Shown here: piece by piece, positions 62,326 through 64,000 of the stretch
How positions within the stretch are numbered: the first letter of the stretch is position 1
How the letters are laid out: every line of letters starts with the position of its first letter
Assembly (NCBI RefSeq): GCF_026107415.2
Contig: NZ_JAPCHX010000005.1
Span: forward strand, 62,001 to 126,000
Direction: 5' to 3'
Length of the DNA stretch: 64,000 bases
From: Microbacterium sp. MPKO10
Lineage (GTDB): Bacteria; Actinomycetota; Actinomycetes; Actinomycetales; Microbacteriaceae
Position numbers and translations under genes: made by a program
Notes under the pieces: model-generated
What the model was told of the DNA's origin: nothing
Seen by the model: only the letters and a program-made list of their open reading frames with translations
Database searches by the model: none

Positions 62326-63102
62326 ATGGCGCTCCGGGAATTAGCACACGCAACCGTCACAATCGTCGGGGCCGGGCGCATGGGAACGGCACTCGCGTCT
62401 GCCTTGCGCGTGGCAGGCATCATGGTTCAGGGCCCCCTCGAGCACGCGCAGGCGGATGCCGTCGCCGACGGCGCCCTCGGGGAGACAGCCGACATCGTGC
62501 TGCTCGCGGTGCCTGACGCCGCCATCGCGAACGTCGCCGGCCGTGTTGCCACTGGCCGACTCGTGGGTCACCTGTCGGGCGCGACGACACTCGATTCTCT
62601 GGCACCGCACGAGGCATTCAACATGCACCCGCTGCTCACCGTGACCGGCTCCGGCGATTCATTCGCCGGAGCGAGCGCGGCGATCGCGGGGTCGACGGCA
62701 GGGGCGATGCGCACGGCCGAGGCCCTTGCCATGACGCTCGGAATGACGCCCTTCGCGATCGCGGAGACCGACCGTGCCGCCTATCACGCGGCGGCCTCCA
62801 TTGCGGCGAACTTCGTGGTGACGATCGAGGGTTTTGCCACAGATATGGCCGCAACCGTCGGAGTGGATCGGCGCGCTCTCGCGCCCCTTGTACGAGCTGC
62901 TGTCGAGAAATGGGCCGAGCGGGGAGCAGAGGCTGCGCTCACGGGGCCCGTCGCCCGAGGCGATGACGCCACTGTGCTCGCGCAACGGGATGCTGTCGCC
63001 GCGGCGCTCCCCCATCGACTCCCGCTGTTCGACGCGCTCGTCGCGGCGACGCGTGACCTCGCCGCGTCAGACAAGCCGACAGGCACACGCGGCGATACGT
63101 GA
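62326..63102 (+). CDS. Rossmann-like and DUF2520 domain protein
   Basis: A 258-residue protein. VTIVGAGRMGTALASALRVAG is the NAD(P)-binding motif; ADIVLLAVPDAAIANVA and VGHLSGATTLDSL follow; the C-terminal helical half (DRAAYHAAASIAANFVVTIEGFATDMAATVGVD) is DUF2520. The family resembles pyrroline carboxylate and ketopantoate reductases and often neighbours panC or coenzyme A genes, which fits the coaBC gene nearby, although that gene is convergent. Exact reaction unknown. ATG 62326 fits the family start. Confidence 0.85.
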   Translation: MALRELAHATVTIVGAGRMGTALASALRVAGIMVQGPLEHAQADAVADGALGETADIVLLAVPDAAIANVAGRVATGRLVGHLSGATTLDSLAPHEAFNMHPLLTVTGSGDSFAGASAAIAGSTAGAMRTAEALAMTLGMTPFAIAETDRAAYHAAASIAANFVVTIEGFATDMAATVGVDRRALAPLVRAAVEKWAERGAEAALTGPVARGDDATVLAQRDAVAAALPHRLPLFDALVAATRDLAASDKPTGTRGDT

Positions 63103-63329
63103 TTCTTTCTCTCGACCGCAGGACCGGTCGGCAGCGGGCCTTCGCAACGCGCGTGCGATCATGCCTCGCTGATTCAGGCACCGTGACGTCAGGCCCGTCA
63201 AGACAGGCCCCCGAAGCGGGCCCTATGAGTCACGCATTGTTGAGCTCCACGGAGCCATGCTGGCTCTCACCCTGCAGTGCTGGGTCTCATCGACTCTTGC
63301 GGGGTCTCGCGAGGCCGCGTTCCGACGCG

Positions 63330-64000
63330 TCAGGAACGAACTGCGAGCGCCGCATCGAGAATCGCGTCTGCCACCTCGTGCTTGGTGCCTGAGGCGCGAG
63401 CACGGACAGCTCCCGCAGCATCCACAACGATGACCTCGTTGTCTGAGGTTCCGAATCCGCGACCCTCATCCACACGGTTTACGGCGACGAGCTCGGCATT
63501 CTTACGTGCGGCCTTGCCCGCGCCCAGGGCGATGAGCTCCTCAGCATCCGACTCGGTTTCGGCGGCAAAGCCCACGAGAACAGGTCTCGGATGCTCGCGC
63601 GCGCCCAGCTCTGCAAGGATGTCCGGATTCTGCGTGAGCTCGATCGTGACGTCGTCGCCCACGGCGTCCTTCTTCATCTTCGTCTCGGCAACGGTCCGCG
63701 GCCGGTAGTCCGAGACGGCGGCGGCCATCACCACAATGTCGGCATCGTCCGCACGTGCGCTCACGGCGTCGCGCAACTCCGCCACCGTGGACACCGCGAC
63801 CGTCTCGATGCCAACGGGCGGTGCGACCTCGAGATTCGCTCCGATCAGCACGACCTCAGCGCCGCGGTCGCGCGCGCTCTCGGCGAGCGCGACGCCCTGC
63901 CTGCCGCTCGAGCGATTGCCGATAAAGCGCACGGGGTCGATGGGTTCACGTGTTCCTCCAGCCGTCACGACGACGGACATGCCGGCCAGGTCGCGCGGGC
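63330..64000 (-). CDS. coaBC: phosphopantothenoylcysteine synthetase/decarboxylase CoaBC, C-terminal part (cut by window end)
   Basis: At least 223 residues. VVVTAGGTREPIDPVRFIGNRSSGRQG is the nucleotide-binding start of the CoaB synthetase domain, IVVMAAAVSDYRP and KMKKD carry the active-site Asp and Lys region, and ELVAVNRVDEGRGFGTSDNEVIVV lies near the C terminus. CoaB joins 4-phosphopantothenate and cysteine using CTP. The frame stays open to the window edge through the usual Asp-Leu-Ala-Gly linker, so the CoaC decarboxylase domain should lie beyond 64000. Confidence 0.93.
   Translation of the reverse strand, partial: PRDLAGMSVVVTAGGTREPIDPVRFIGNRSSGRQGVALAESARDRGAEVVLIGANLEVAPPVGIETVAVSTVAELRDAVSARADDADIVVMAAAVSDYRPRTVAETKMKKDAVGDDVTIELTQNPDILAELGAREHPRPVLVGFAAETESDAEELIALGAGKAARKNAELVAVNRVDEGRGFGTSDNEVIVVDAAGAVRARASGTKHEVADAILDAALAVRS

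Noticed and set aside
63180-63230. Terminator near GGCCC-CCGAAGC-GGGCC between the DUF2520 and coaBC genes
   Set aside because: The stem is only 5 bp with no T-run, too weak to list in GC-rich DNA.

Overview
The window is high-GC actinobacterial DNA. GTG starts, ATGA/GTGA gene overlaps, mycothiol-type enzymes, an Rv2578c-type radical SAM protein and very frequent GGATGCTG/CAGCATCC words suggest a member of the Microbacteriaceae. The family assignment is an inference from style, not from a marker gene. I see no rRNA or tRNA gene, CRISPR array or transposase.

Layout. 0-4.2 kb: a TetR regulator divergent from an FAD aromatic monooxygenase, then a DUF1905 protein, a mycothiol-dependent enzyme and a divergent HxlR regulator. 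4.3-41.5 kb: one large exopolysaccharide (EPS) locus. It holds CDP-hexose genes in two blocks (4.4-7.3 and 18.0-20.8 kb), a priming glycosylphosphotransferase, many glycosyltransferases, a flippase, a polymerase, a Wzz/BY-kinase fused to a low-molecular-weight tyrosine phosphatase, two pyruvyltransferases and a PslG-like glycosidase. A lasso-peptide (RiPP) gene set sits between the two sugar blocks: exporter, precursor, cyclase, B2 protease, HPr-kinase-like kinase and nucleotidyltransferase at 12.1-18.0 kb, plus a detached PqqD-type B1 gene at 20.9-21.2 kb. 41.5-64 kb: ordinary chromosomal genes (proline iminopeptidase, aldo/keto reductase, acyl-CoA oxidase, RecQ, CopC/YcnI copper proteins, pirin, an ECF transporter, radical SAM, several regulators, a cytochrome b protein, a DUF2520 protein, and CoaBC cut by the window edge).

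The most notable observation is a shared regulatory signature across the 37-kb EPS/lasso locus. A 13-bp palindrome TGAG-N5-CTCA occurs eleven times (one copy with one mismatch), only in intergenic or promoter DNA. It is usually close to a second G/C-flanked palindrome of the form CCCC-(A/T-rich core)-GGGG and is often followed within 2-9 bp by a TAnnnT -10-like hexamer. Copies precede the sugar genes, the lasso precursor, both glycosyltransferase operons, the flippase and the priming-transferase operon. The lasso peptide and the polysaccharide therefore look like one regulon. I saw no copy elsewhere in the window by eye.

How the parts may work together (inference): the priming transferase (39.8-41.3 kb) loads the first sugar on undecaprenyl phosphate. 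Glycosyltransferases extend the unit with ordinary sugars and a CDP-derived, probably 3-C-methylated 6-deoxyhexose. Pyruvyltransferases decorate it, the flippase exports it, and the polymerase with the Wzz-kinase-phosphatase controls chain growth. A membrane-anchored glycosidase trims it. The lasso peptide is made and possibly phosphorylated and nucleotidylated at the same time, then exported by its own ABC transporter.
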